Below, one piece after another: positions 8,499-17,661 of a DNA stretch of 64,000 nucleotides (positions are counted from its first letter, which is position 1; each line of letters starts with the position of its first letter). The DNA comes from Nonlabens arenilitoris (lineage in GTDB: Bacteria > Bacteroidota > Bacteroidia > Flavobacteriales > Flavobacteriaceae). A model generated the notes under the pieces. The model did no database searches. It was given only the letters and a program-made list of their open reading frames with translations, and was not told where the DNA came from. The stretch is from contig NZ_MTPW01000001.1 in assembly GCF_002954765.1 (NCBI RefSeq), forward strand, positions 62,001-126,000, read 5' to 3'. Position numbers and translations under genes: made by a program.

Positions 8499-10913
8499 AT
8501 GCAAACAGAAAATATCCAAGAACAAAAACTAGTAAAATCAGACTTCAAACAAGAAGTAATTAAAGATTACAAGATTGCGGTAACTAGCCGTGAATGTAGC
8601 CTTTTAGGACGTCGTGAAGTTCTTACCGGTAAAGCAAAATTTGGAATTTTTGGTGACGGAAAAGAAATTCCTCAATTAGCATGGGCACGTGCTTTTGAAA
8701 ATGGTGATTTCCGTAGTGGATATTATCGTGATCAAACTTTTATGATGGCAATAGGCGAATTAACTATAGAACAGTTTTTTGCCGGTCTTTATGCAAATAC
8801 AGATATTAAAGAAGAACCTATGAGCGCTGGTCGTCAAATGGGTGGACACTTTGCGACACATAGCTTAAATGAAGATGGAAGTTGGAAAAGGTTGATCGAT
8901 CAGAAAAATTCTAGTGCTGACATCTCACCGACTGCAGGACAAATGCCTAGACTACTAGGTCTTGCTCAAGCATCTAAGGTTTACAGACATAATGACTTAA
9001 TTCCTGAAGATAACGGCTTTTCAAATAAAGGTAATGAAGTAGCTTGGGGAACGATAGGTAACGCTAGTACAAGTGAAGGTCACTTCTGGGAAAGCTTTAA
9101 TGCCGCAGGTGTGTTACAAGTACCTATGGTTATAAGTGTATGGGATGATGATTATGGTATCTCGGTACACGCAAGACACCAGACAACAAAAGAAAGTATT
9201 TCTAAAATACAAGCTGGTTTCCAGCGTGATCATGAAGATGCTGGTTTTGAAATCATGACTGTTAAAGGTTGGGATTATGTAGAACTGGTAGAAACCTATG
9301 AAAAGGCAAGTAAAATTGCTCGCGAAGAGCATGTACCAGTACTAATACATGTTCAAGAATTAACTCAGCCACAAGGGCATAGTACCAGTGGTTCTCACGA
9401 ACGTTATAAGAACGAAGAACGTCTTGAATGGGAACGTGCTTATGATTGTAATGTACAATTCCGTAAATGGTTAATAGATAATGAATTTGCGACTGATGAT
9501 GAGTTATCAGAAATCGAAAAGGATATTAAAAAGCAAGTACGCGATGGAAAGAAAGCAGCTTGGTCAGCTTTTATTAACCCTATCGTACAAGAGCGTGATG
9601 CCGTACTACCATTATTAGAAAATGTAGCGAGCCAGTCTGCAGATGGTGTTTTTATCAAACCGATGATAGAAAACCTTAAATCTACCAAAGAACCTATCCG
9701 CAAAGAAATTCTTGAAACAGTTCGTAAAACATTACGTTATACCTTAAAAGAAAATAACGATGCAATCACTGCTCTCAACCAATGGTTAAATAGTTATAGT
9801 AAAGAAATTCAATACAAGTATAGCAGCCACTTATTCAGTGAATCTGCTCAAGCAGCTACTAAGATAGAAGCCGTAGCACCGCAATATAATGAGACTTCAG
9901 AGGAAGTAGACGCTCGTTTAATAATGAGAGATAACTTTGATGCTATTTTTGCATCTCGACCTGATACCTTGATTTTTGGTGAAGATGCTGGAGAGATAGG
10001 AGATGTAAACCAAGGTCTGGAAGGTATGCAGGAAAAGTATGGTGAGTTGCGTGTATCTGACACAGGTATACGTGAGGCGACCATTCTAGGACAAGGAATA
10101 GGTCTTGCGATGCGTGGATTGCGTCCTATTGCAGAGATTCAATACCTAGACTACCTACTCTACTGTTTACAAATAATGAGTGATGATCTCGCTACCGTTC
10201 AATATAGAACAGCTGGAAGACAAAAAGCTCCACTTATTATAAGAACACGTGGTCACCGGCTAGAAGGTATATGGCACAGTGGTTCACCTATGGGAGGAAT
10301 CATTAATTCGGTAAGAGGTATTCACGTTTTAGTACCTCGTAATATGACTCAAGCAGCTGGTTTCTATAACACGATGTTAGAAAGCGATGAACCTGCACTT
10401 ATTGTAGAATGTTTAAACGGCTATAGACTTAAAGAAAAACTACCGGTTAACTTAGGAGAATTTAAAACACCTATAGGAAAAATTGAAGTTCTTAAAGAAG
10501 GTAAAGATATTACCGTTGTATCTTACGGTTCTACCTTAAGACTTATAGAAGAAGCAGCAGTAGAATTAGAAAGAGCTGGAATTGATATAGAAATTATTGA
10601 CGTACAATCCTTACTACCTTTTGACCTAGATCAAGAAATTAGAGACAGTGTAAGAAAAACAAATCGCTTGTTAGTTGTTGATGAAGATGTACCTGGCGGC
10701 GCTAGTGCCTTTATTTTACAACAAATTGTTGATGATCAAAATGCATGGAGATACCTAGACAGTAAACCACAAGCTCTTGCAGCAAAAGCGCATAGACCAG
10801 CTTACAGTACAGACGGTGATTACTTTTCCAAACCTAGTGCAGATGACATTTTTGATAAAGTCTATGCGATTATGAACGAAGCAAATCCTTTAAAATATCC
10901 TAAAAATTATTAA
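8499..10913 (+). CDS. 2-oxoacid dehydrogenase E1, fused alpha and beta subunits
   Basis: An 804-residue thiamine-diphosphate enzyme that decarboxylates a 2-oxoacid and passes the acyl group to an E2 lipoyl protein. The alpha half (about 40-430) carries IGNASTSEGHFWESFNAAG and the cofactor loop WDDDYGISVHARHQTT. The beta half starts near 470 (LIFGEDAGEIGDVNQGLEG, SDTGIREATILGQG) and ends with a transketolase C-terminal domain (VVSYGSTLRLIEEA). The fusion is common in Bacteroidota and usually annotated as branched-chain (2-oxoisovalerate) E1; pyruvate is also possible. No E2 or E3 gene is in the window, so partners are encoded elsewhere. Its stop overlaps the channel ATG (TAATG). Confidence 0.92.
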   Translation: MQTENIQEQKLVKSDFKQEVIKDYKIAVTSRECSLLGRREVLTGKAKFGIFGDGKEIPQLAWARAFENGDFRSGYYRDQTFMMAIGELTIEQFFAGLYANTDIKEEPMSAGRQMGGHFATHSLNEDGSWKRLIDQKNSSADISPTAGQMPRLLGLAQASKVYRHNDLIPEDNGFSNKGNEVAWGTIGNASTSEGHFWESFNAAGVLQVPMVISVWDDDYGISVHARHQTTKESISKIQAGFQRDHEDAGFEIMTVKGWDYVELVETYEKASKIAREEHVPVLIHVQELTQPQGHSTSGSHERYKNEERLEWERAYDCNVQFRKWLIDNEFATDDELSEIEKDIKKQVRDGKKAAWSAFINPIVQERDAVLPLLENVASQSADGVFIKPMIENLKSTKEPIRKEILETVRKTLRYTLKENNDAITALNQWLNSYSKEIQYKYSSHLFSESAQAATKIEAVAPQYNETSEEVDARLIMRDNFDAIFASRPDTLIFGEDAGEIGDVNQGLEGMQEKYGELRVSDTGIREATILGQGIGLAMRGLRPIAEIQYLDYLLYCLQIMSDDLATVQYRTAGRQKAPLIIRTRGHRLEGIWHSGSPMGGIINSVRGIHVLVPRNMTQAAGFYNTMLESDEPALIVECLNGYRLKEKLPVNLGEFKTPIGKIEVLKEGKDITVVSYGSTLRLIEEAAVELERAGIDIEIIDVQSLLPFDLDQEIRDSVRKTNRLLVVDEDVPGGASAFILQQIVDDQNAWRYLDSKPQALAAKAHRPAYSTDGDYFSKPSADDIFDKVYAIMNEANPLKYPKNY

Positions 10914-11776
10914 TGGATAACAAAACTTCTTCTACTGTTTGGAAACGTAAAATTCATGAAATAATTTATGAAGCAGACACTCCTGCAGGTAAGTGGTTTG
11001 ACGTCATTTTACTAGTTCTTATTGTTATAAGCCTAATATTGGTAATGCTAGAAAGCATTCCAGGATTAGGTGAGAAATATGCTTTTGAATTTATTACTGC
11101 AGAGTGGATAGTTACTATATTTTTCACTATCGAGTATATATTAAGAGTTATTTCAATAAATAAACCGACTAAGTATATTTTTAGTTTTTACGGAATTATC
11201 GATTTCTTATCTACCATTCCGCTATACCTTACTTTTTTCTTTGGCGGTTTCAGCGCTTTACTCGCAGTAAGATCTTTGAGACTATTAAGAGTTTTTAGAA
11301 TTTTAAAAGTTACTAGATATATAGGTGAAGCAGACAAATTAAGTAAAGCTATAAAAGCCAGTGGTCCTAAAATCGCAGTATTTTTATTTGCAGTAATGGT
11401 TGTATCCATCATTTTTGGGACTTTAATGTATCTCGTTGAAGGTCCAGAGCATGGTTTTGATAGCATTCCTAAATCTATTTATTGGTGTATTGTGACCTTG
11501 ACAACAGTAGGATTTGGTGACATTGCACCAGAAACACCTTTAGGTCAATTTTTAGCAACTTTAATTATGATTATGGGTTACGGTATTATTGCCGTACCTA
11601 CCGGTATTGTTAGTGCTGAGTATGCACAAGATTTAAGAAAGAAAAGTGACAACAAAGGAATTGAAGACTCTAATTATAGACATGTAAACACACAAGTATG
11701 TCAAAATTGTCTTGCCAAAAAACATCAAGATACCGCTCAATTCTGTCACAAATGTGGCTATCCATTACATGATTAA
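10913..11776 (+). CDS. Voltage-gated-type cation (potassium) channel with C-terminal zinc ribbon
   Basis: 287 residues with the six-helix voltage-gated fold. S4 is the Arg-rich AVRSLRLLRVFRILKVTRY (about 118-136). The pore helix and selectivity filter TLTTVGFGD (about 194-202) carry the potassium signature TVGFGD, and S6 has MGYGIIAVPTGIV with a hinge glycine. After S6 comes a linker and a four-cysteine zinc-ribbon-like end: CxxC near 262-265 and CHKCG near 278-282. The gene starts on the last base of the E1 stop and runs eight bases into miaA, so all three are probably one transcript. The metabolic link is not clear. The ribbon may be a cytosolic assembly or redox-sensing piece (inference). 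Confidence 0.88.
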   Translation: MDNKTSSTVWKRKIHEIIYEADTPAGKWFDVILLVLIVISLILVMLESIPGLGEKYAFEFITAEWIVTIFFTIEYILRVISINKPTKYIFSFYGIIDFLSTIPLYLTFFFGGFSALLAVRSLRLLRVFRILKVTRYIGEADKLSKAIKASGPKIAVFLFAVMVVSIIFGTLMYLVEGPEHGFDSIPKSIYWCIVTLTTVGFGDIAPETPLGQFLATLIMIMGYGIIAVPTGIVSAEYAQDLRKKSDNKGIEDSNYRHVNTQVCQNCLAKKHQDTAQFCHKCGYPLHD

Positions 11777-12689
11777 TAAATCCCTTATTGTTATAGTAGG
11801 TCCTACTGCTGTGGGAAAGACTGCTTTGAGTATCGCTTTCGCGAAAGCGTACCAAACTGAAATAATATCGTGCGACTCTAGACAATTTTTCAAAGAAATG
11901 ACGATCGGGACCGCAGTACCATCAATCACAGAACTTACCGAAGCACCACATCATTTTATTCAAAATTTGAGTATACATGATTCTTACTCTGTAGGTGATT
12001 TTGAAAGAGATGCGGTAAAATTACTAGATAACTTATTTAAAACGCATGACACAGTAATTATGGTAGGCGGCAGTGCTTTATATGAAAAAGCTGTTACACA
12101 TGGTCTGGATCAATTACCAGAAGTTCCATCATACATAAATGATTCTATAGAAAAATTATTCATAGAAGAAGGGATAGAATCTCTACAAGAAGAATTGAAA
12201 ATCAAAGATCCTGAGTATTATCAACTAGTAGATTTACAAAACCCGAGAAGACTAATGAGAGCTTTAGCGATTTGTAGGGCTACAGGAGAAACCTTTACAC
12301 AATATAGATCTGGTGATAAGCAACAGAGAGATTTTAATATTATAAAAGTCGGACTTGAAGCGCCTAGAGAAGAATTATACGATCGCATCAATGCTAGAGT
12401 AGACATAATGCTAGAGCAAGGCCTATTAAACGAAGCAAAAAACCTATTACCATTTCAACACCTTACTTCTTTGAAAACTGTAGGGTATCAAGAATTGATG
12501 GGCGTATTTGAAAACAAATATGATCTAAAAGAAGGTATTAGATTAATAAAAAGAAACTCACGTAGGTTTGCAAAAAGGCAATTGACTTGGTATCGTAAAG
12601 ATAACGACGTGATGTGGTTTCACTACAAAACTCGCCACACAGATATTGTGCAGCGAGTTAGTGAAAAACTTATGGAGTCTAATGTTTAA
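11769..12689 (+). CDS. miaA: tRNA dimethylallyltransferase (MiaA)
   Basis: 306 residues from ATG 11769. An in-frame upstream ATG at 11712 would add 19 residues deep inside the channel gene, and the family begins right at this methionine. MiaA transfers a dimethylallyl group to A37 of tRNAs reading UNN codons. The P-loop is GPTAVGKT (11-18). DSRQFF, the GTAVPS segment and the Arg-rich C-terminal RRFAKRQLTWYRKD fit the family. A palindrome copy encodes AFAKA (23-27) in the helix directly after the P-loop. It overlaps the channel gene by 8 bp and the convergent response-regulator gene by 4 bp. Confidence 0.95.
   Translation: MINKSLIVIVGPTAVGKTALSIAFAKAYQTEIISCDSRQFFKEMTIGTAVPSITELTEAPHHFIQNLSIHDSYSVGDFERDAVKLLDNLFKTHDTVIMVGGSALYEKAVTHGLDQLPEVPSYINDSIEKLFIEEGIESLQEELKIKDPEYYQLVDLQNPRRLMRALAICRATGETFTQYRSGDKQQRDFNIIKVGLEAPREELYDRINARVDIMLEQGLLNEAKNLLPFQHLTSLKTVGYQELMGVFENKYDLKEGIRLIKRNSRRFAKRQLTWYRKDNDVMWFHYKTRHTDIVQRVSEKLMESNV
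11835..11848. repeat. Iterated palindrome copy 3 (in miaA)
   Basis: GCTTTCGCGAAAGC with flanking C/G, read as A-F-A-K-A. Confidence 0.95.
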
Positions 12690-13402
12690 AAATCTACTTG
12701 GTCTTTTACTAATAAACGGAATCCTTCACCGTGAATATTCACGATTTCTACATTTTCGTCAGACTTAAGATACTTACGTAATTTTGCAATATATACGTCC
12801 ATACTACGAGAGGTGAAGTAGTTATCATCTCTCCATATCTTAGTAAGCGCTAATTCACGTGGCATTAGATCATTAAGGTGTAACGCTAGTAGACGTAATA
12901 ACTCATTCTCTTTAGGCGATAACTTAATAGGCTCTTTATCATTAAGAGTTAAGAATCTAAGTTTAGAATTAAGATGGAAATTACCAATCTGGAATTCAAA
13001 CTCTTTAGAATCTGCCAGACTATCAGCACCTTTACGCTGTATGATCGCTTTAATCTTCATTAGCAATACCTCACTATCAAAAGGCTTATTTAAGTAGTCA
13101 TCTGCTCCTACTTTATATCCTCTTAATACATCTTCTTTCATTGCTTTTGCAGTTAAGAAAATAATAGGCACTTCTTCGTTTTTTTCTCTGATCTCTTTGG
13201 CTAATGTAAAACCATCTTTATATGGCATCATTACATCTAGAATACAAAGATCATAGTTATCTTTTTTAAATTTCTCAAAACCTTCCATCCCGTTCTTTGC
13301 GTGTACCACGTCAAAGTCGTTCATCATAAGGTAATCTTTTAATACTGTCCCGAAGTTGGGATCGTCCTCTACAAGAAGAATCTTTTTGTTTACAGTTTCC
13401 AT
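12686..13402 (-). CDS. OmpR-family response regulator (RprY-like)
   Basis: 238 residues. The receiver domain (about 6-122) has the acidic pocket EDD (12-14), the phospho-acceptor D56 in CILDVMMP, and the TAK and DDYLNKPF switch motifs. The C-terminal winged helix (about 140-235) has SPKENELLRLLALH and the recognition segment RSMDVYIAKLRKYL. It follows the kinase gene by 4 bp and is its obvious partner. The pair resembles RprX/RprY of Bacteroides, an envelope-stress-type system; that assignment rests on architecture only. The stop overlaps the miaA stop by 4 bp, so the genes are convergent. Confidence 0.93.
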   Translation of the reverse strand: METVNKKILLVEDDPNFGTVLKDYLMMNDFDVVHAKNGMEGFEKFKKDNYDLCILDVMMPYKDGFTLAKEIREKNEEVPIIFLTAKAMKEDVLRGYKVGADDYLNKPFDSEVLLMKIKAIIQRKGADSLADSKEFEFQIGNFHLNSKLRFLTLNDKEPIKLSPKENELLRLLALHLNDLMPRELALTKIWRDDNYFTSRSMDVYIAKLRKYLKSDENVEIVNIHGEGFRLLVKDQVDF

Positions 13403-13406
13403 AAGT

Positions 13407-15002
13407 TTAAGTTATTAAAGGTAAATTAATTATAAATGTGCTTCCCTGGCCTTTTTCACTCTCGACATAAATATCACCATGGTGATCATCCACTATACGT
13501 TGAGCATATGCTAAACCTAGTCCGTGTCCTTTTACATTGTGAATATTACCAGTATGTTCTCTAAAGAATTTTTGGAATACTTTGCGTTGAGCATTCTTAC
13601 TCATCCCTATTCCTTGATCTCTTATTTTAATTACTATTTTATCTCTGACATTTTCAGTATAGACATCTATGACTGGTGCCTCAGACTCATCAGTATATTT
13701 GATAGCATTTTCTAATACATTTACAAATACATTACTTAGATGACTTTCATTTGCTAATACTGTTGTGCGCAATGCGCCAAAGTGACGATGTAGTGATCCA
13801 CCTCGTTGTTCTAGAATTAATGCAATATGTGATATACTATCTTCTAACACATCATTAAGATCTAAATTTTCTTTTTGAATATCTAAATCATTTTTTTCTA
13901 ATTTAGAAATACGTAATACATTTTCAACTTGTGAATGCATTCTTTTATTTTCTTCTCTAATCATTCTTAGGTAATTAGCTACTTTCTCAGGATCTGAGCT
14001 AATTTTAGGATGTTTTAAAGAATCCAATGCTAGATTAATAGTCGCAATAGGAGTTTTAAACTCGTGCGTCATATTATTTATAAAGTCAGTCTTAATTTGC
14101 GAAATCTGACGTTGCTGAAACAATTGCGATATAGCACTAGAATAAGCAATTACAATGATAAGTGTAAAAACTAATGAAAGGCCTGCCATGCCTAATACTG
14201 ATGACAAGATAAATTTTTGCCTGCCTGGAAGATTAATTAATAATTTGTAAGATTGATTATTTGCACTATCAGAATTAAAAATGGGTATTCCCCATGTAAA
14301 ATAATTCTCGATATCAAAGTTTGCTGACTGAATTCTAGTCGGGAAATTATCTTGATGTATCGCAAACTCAAAACTAGAATTTATTTGACGCTCTTTTAAT
14401 TCCTTACTTAGCAATTCTTCAACCTGTCTGTTAGTAACCCGTTGCGTTATAGGTAAACTAGCAGACTGATCTGCTATTGACTCCATAAACATCTTTTTAC
14501 TTAACATATCCCATTGATTTATTTTCTCATAGGATTCTTCAGAATTTACAGGAGCACCATCTAGTGACGAATTACGTTTAATAGTTTTAACACGACGATT
14601 CAACAGTTTAGTAAACATTACACTATCCATCTCAATATCTAAAATAGGCGCATTAAGCTTGTAGCTCTCTCCTTGTATGCTATTAGAATATGTAATAGCT
14701 TCATCTACATTTGCATCCCTAATACGCATTAACAAAGAACTCATGTTCATTGAATTAGGCGCTATGTCTAAACTATCAATCGCGCGATTAACAGCTCTAT
14801 AATAATATTCAACCTCTTGATCTTCAATCTCTTTAGCTACGTTTACTAATGATTGTCTAATCGCAAAGGAGAATTGCTCATTTCTCCCATTAATACTATC
14901 CACAATCCAGTAAATCTGGACCGCAATAATACCTGCAAGTGAAAGGCTCATAAGAGCAATTAATGTATAAAGTAGTTTTTGTTGCACGCACAAATTTAAC
15001 AC
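13407..15002 (-). CDS. Membrane sensor histidine kinase (RprX-like)
   Basis: 531 residues from a GTG. It has two membrane helices (about 11-30 and 268-290) with a periplasmic sensor domain of about 240 residues between them, and no HAMP or PAS domain seen. The H-box is FINNMTHEFKTP, with the phosphorylated His near residue 313. The N-box is NVLENAIKYTD, followed by G-boxes DQGIGM and KGHGLGLAYA. The start is uncertain: a TAAATTTG -7 box lies just inside the 5' end, so the GTG at 14987 (VQQKLLYT) may be the real, nearly leaderless start. It is coupled to the regulator gene downstream. Confidence 0.92.
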   Translation of the reverse strand: MLNLCVQQKLLYTLIALMSLSLAGIIAVQIYWIVDSINGRNEQFSFAIRQSLVNVAKEIEDQEVEYYYRAVNRAIDSLDIAPNSMNMSSLLMRIRDANVDEAITYSNSIQGESYKLNAPILDIEMDSVMFTKLLNRRVKTIKRNSSLDGAPVNSEESYEKINQWDMLSKKMFMESIADQSASLPITQRVTNRQVEELLSKELKERQINSSFEFAIHQDNFPTRIQSANFDIENYFTWGIPIFNSDSANNQSYKLLINLPGRQKFILSSVLGMAGLSLVFTLIIVIAYSSAISQLFQQRQISQIKTDFINNMTHEFKTPIATINLALDSLKHPKISSDPEKVANYLRMIREENKRMHSQVENVLRISKLEKNDLDIQKENLDLNDVLEDSISHIALILEQRGGSLHRHFGALRTTVLANESHLSNVFVNVLENAIKYTDESEAPVIDVYTENVRDKIVIKIRDQGIGMSKNAQRKVFQKFFREHTGNIHNVKGHGLGLAYAQRIVDDHHGDIYVESEKGQGSTFIINLPLIT

Positions 15003-15019
15003 TATCGTAAAGTGTTAAA
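14991..15019 (-). promoter_or_regulatory. -7 box and 9-bp inverted repeat at the start of the kinase gene
   Basis: A perfect minus-strand -7 box TAAATTTG lies at 14998-14991. TTTAACACT (14995-15003) and its exact reverse complement AGTGTTAAA (15011-15019) form an inverted repeat with a 7-bp spacer that overlaps the box. Upstream, two GTTAA half-sites on the minus strand are about 11 bp apart, the pitch usual for OmpR-family direct repeats. An autoregulatory site for the downstream regulator is plausible but inferred. Confidence 0.5.
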
Positions 15020-15064
15020 AAGCGTTTAACCAAATGTTAACATCTATAATAAAAATAAGAATAT

Positions 15065-15661
15065 TTAATTTTTTAACATAAAACGATGAATTAAACCTGA
15101 TTTAAGAGTTAATAAATCGATATTATCGTTAATTATTACAAAATCTGCCAACTCCAATTTTTCTTTTTGTGTCCATTGATTCTTCATTCTAGAGAGAACA
15201 TCTTCTTCAGTCACGGCATCTCTATGCATAACCCTTTCAATGCGTTTCTGCAAGGAAGCTGTCACTAAAATAGTAGCATCACACCTCTTATCACCATTTG
15301 TTTCAAAAAGAATAGCTGCTTCATATAAAACATAAGCGGCACTATGATGTCTCTCACAAAATTTATCAAAATCGATGCGTACTGCAGGATGTAGTATTTT
15401 GTTAAGACCTTCTAACAGGTTTTTATCTTTAAATACTTTACTAGCTATAAAAGGTCTATTAGCCTCTATTTTTCCATTGTCATCAATATATGCCTGTTGA
15501 CCTAATAAGATCTTCACTTGATCTATAACACTACGATTATTAGAAAGAATATATTTGGACCTTTCATCGGCTATATAAATAGGCACATTTAATTTTTCAA
15601 ACTCCTTAGCTACGGTAGTTTTTCCACTACCTATACCGCCTGTAAGACCTATCACTTTCAT
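15065..15661 (-). CDS. coaE: Dephospho-CoA kinase (CoaE)
   Basis: 198 residues; phosphorylates the 3'-hydroxyl of dephospho-CoA, the last step of CoA synthesis. The P-loop is GGIGSGKTT (8-16), followed by ADERSKYIL. ANRPFIASKVF, LHPAV and the LYEAAILFE motif are family marks, and RMKNQW lies in the lid region. Its ATG overlaps the stop of the YbbR-like gene in an ATGA junction, so it is translated in that operon. coaBC, which acts two steps earlier, is elsewhere in the window (41393-42604) in a different operon. Confidence 0.95.
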   Translation of the reverse strand: MKVIGLTGGIGSGKTTVAKEFEKLNVPIYIADERSKYILSNNRSVIDQVKILLGQQAYIDDNGKIEANRPFIASKVFKDKNLLEGLNKILHPAVRIDFDKFCERHHSAAYVLYEAAILFETNGDKRCDATILVTASLQKRIERVMHRDAVTEEDVLSRMKNQWTQKEKLELADFVIINDNIDLLTLKSGLIHRFMLKN

Positions 15662-16583
15662 CGCATTACTAAAATTTGGATTTGTTGTGGGGAGAACCTA
15701 ACAGAATTAACCCGATCACTTAGTACCTCTACATCAGTGGTTACTAAATTATAATCTTCGGTAAGACTATTATAATCTATAACCACATTAAAGTCAGATT
15801 CCTTAATCAACTCATAATCTTGTAACCTACAATTAAAAATAACTTCTACTTCGGATGGTATGATTTTAGTTGCAATATCATTTTTATTATTAATAATATT
15901 AACCGGAATAGTAAATGAACCTTCAGTCATAACAGCACTTTTAATCATATAATCTACATGTGTAGGTTCGACCTTTATATCTGGATATTGTTCATTAATA
16001 TTGATGCGCTTTTTAAATACCGTATCTTGAACAGTAATGTCTGCATAATTAATTTCTAAAGTATTTATACTTTTAATCATAGCATCATTCCCTGTTATTA
16101 AAACGGAGTCTGGTGTAAAGTAAGGACTGACGATTGGTAAATAATTATGTTCATACGTTACTTTAATTTTAGATTTTAAACCCACTTTTTTTGCAATAAA
16201 CTCGTTGACCTCTATAGTCATAAGCTCTTCAGAAATGTAACCTACTTTAAAATCATAAGCTAGTTGATTTTTTAAACTTCCCATAACCAGTTTAGGATCA
16301 AAAAATAGTTCTCATCCTTAAATACATATTTCTTAAAATCCAGTTCAACTTGAGGCGCTATATAACTAGCTTTAAGCAAATTAAAACCATTACCTGTAAG
16401 TTCAACGTCTAGCTGATATGATAATCCGTCTTTGAGCTCCACATGACTAGGTATATTAGTCCATATAACATCTACTGCGACATGCTGTGTATAAACTTCT
16501 TTATACTTAAAAAAAAACCACAACAACCCAGCTATTAAAACAAACGTAGAAAAAGTCAACCATTTTCTGTATTCTAAACTCAT
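15658..16583 (-). pseudogene. YbbR/CdaR-like membrane-anchored protein, split by a frameshift in a homopolymer
   Basis: Two fragments make up one YbbR-like protein. The N-terminal piece (16583 to 16272) has a membrane anchor (residues about 9-25) and the first repeat, and ends ENYF then out-of-frame LILNWLWEV. The C-terminal piece (open from upstream of its nominal ATG at 16284, to 15658) continues as DPKLVMGSLKNQLAYDF. The junction is a run of six A on the plus strand (16300-16305); one more base would give a single protein of about 309 residues. CdaR-type proteins regulate c-di-AMP cyclase in Firmicutes; in Bacteroidota the role is less clear. It may be a sequencing error, a real mutation or slippage. 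It lies between the glycosyltransferase gene (6-bp gap) and coaE (4-bp overlap), both intact. Confidence 0.8.
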
Positions 16584-16589
16584 AGGATT

Positions 16590-17591
16590 TTATTTAAAAA
16601 ACAATTGTGGAAATTGATTTTTTTCTTCTTTTTTCAAAATATTTAGATAGAAATATGATTTAAAAAAACCATATCCATAACCCGTAAATTGTATAAAAAC
16701 AGCATATATAGAAAGCAAGCCTATTTTAACACCGTTTTTTATGCTACTGTCTATAAAGATCAGTAGAAAGTACAGCATCACTGCATAAAGCAACCATACA
16801 TAACCGGCTAAAAACGTTAACATAGAAAATAATAAACCTATTATAAATAAACTAGGTAACCAGTAGATCACCTTGGCAGAATCTGGATACCATTTATTTA
16901 ATATAACTCTTACCATCCCAAATTTATGCACCTGCTTGTAAAATAATTTCCATGATATACGTCTCTCATGATATACATAAGCGTCTTTAATTAACCTCGT
17001 ACGATAACCTGATTTCCATAGCCGGATACTCAAATCTGGATCTTCTCCAGGATGAATTTTACCAAACCCTTCAGTAGACAGAAAAGCCTCTTTACTCAAC
17101 CCCATATTAAAGCTACGAGGTTGGAATTTATCTAGCTGTTCACTACCACCTCTAATTCCTCCAGTTGTAAAAAATGAGGTCATACTATAATTAATAGCTT
17201 TTTGTAATGATGTAAAACTTTCATGAGCGGCATCTGGACCTCCATAACAATCTACATAATCAGATTGCAAAGCGCTCTCAGCTGCTTGTAAGTAACCTTT
17301 GGGAAGTATACAATCACTATCTAATATAATAAAATAATTACCCTTTGCTTTACACATACCATAATTACGAGATTCTCCTGGACCTGAATTGGATTTAAAA
17401 AAATAGGAAATGTTGACGCTTTCGCGAAAGCGAGAACAAACAGCCTCACAAGTTAATGTAGATCCATCTTCTACAATAACAACTTCAAAATCTTTGTTAT
17501 AATCTAACCGAGAAATACTAATTAGCAATTTCTCAACCTCTTCAGGACGATTATAAACTGGTACAATAAAGGAAAAATTGAGTTCTATCAC
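16590..17591 (-). CDS. Family 2 glycosyltransferase with C-terminal membrane helices
   Basis: 333 residues from a GTG start that directly precedes the conserved N-terminus FSFIVPVYNRPEEVEKLL. The GT-A domain shows VIVEDGST, the nucleotide-sugar loop GPGESRNYGM, the metal-binding DSDC (about 92-95) and a PGEDPDLSIRLWKSGYR acceptor/base motif. Two or three hydrophobic helices (about 245-320) anchor the C-terminus in the inner membrane. It probably adds a sugar to a lipid-linked glycan or envelope polysaccharide; donor and acceptor are unknown. A palindrome copy is read as SRFRES in a variable loop. It heads the operon ending in coaE. Confidence 0.9.
   Translation of the reverse strand: MIELNFSFIVPVYNRPEEVEKLLISISRLDYNKDFEVVIVEDGSTLTCEAVCSRFRESVNISYFFKSNSGPGESRNYGMCKAKGNYFIILDSDCILPKGYLQAAESALQSDYVDCYGGPDAAHESFTSLQKAINYSMTSFFTTGGIRGGSEQLDKFQPRSFNMGLSKEAFLSTEGFGKIHPGEDPDLSIRLWKSGYRTRLIKDAYVYHERRISWKLFYKQVHKFGMVRVILNKWYPDSAKVIYWLPSLFIIGLLFSMLTFLAGYVWLLYAVMLYFLLIFIDSSIKNGVKIGLLSIYAVFIQFTGYGYGFFKSYFYLNILKKEEKNQFPQLFFK
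17418..17431. repeat. Iterated palindrome copy 4 (in the glycosyltransferase gene)
   Basis: GCTTTCGCGAAAGC with flanking C/G, read as R-F-R-E-S, a third coding frame. Confidence 0.95.
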
Positions 17592-17613
17592 GTGGTAAAA
17601 ATAGGGAATAAAA

Positions 17614-17641
17614 AAAGGCTGTTCAATTAAGAACAGCCTTT
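17614..17641 (-). terminator. Rho-independent terminator of the first giant gene
   Basis: AAAGGCTGTTC and GAACAGCCTTT form a perfect 11-bp stem with loop AATTAA, followed on the minus strand by a T-run. It is identical to the terminator of the neighbouring giant at 24809-24836. Confidence 0.9.
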
Positions 17642-17661
17642 CTAATAAAGTTATATAAAAT

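Noticed and set aside
11712..11768. Longer miaA with 19 extra N-terminal residues
   Set aside because: The family starts at the methionine just before the P-loop strand, and the extension lies entirely inside the channel gene.
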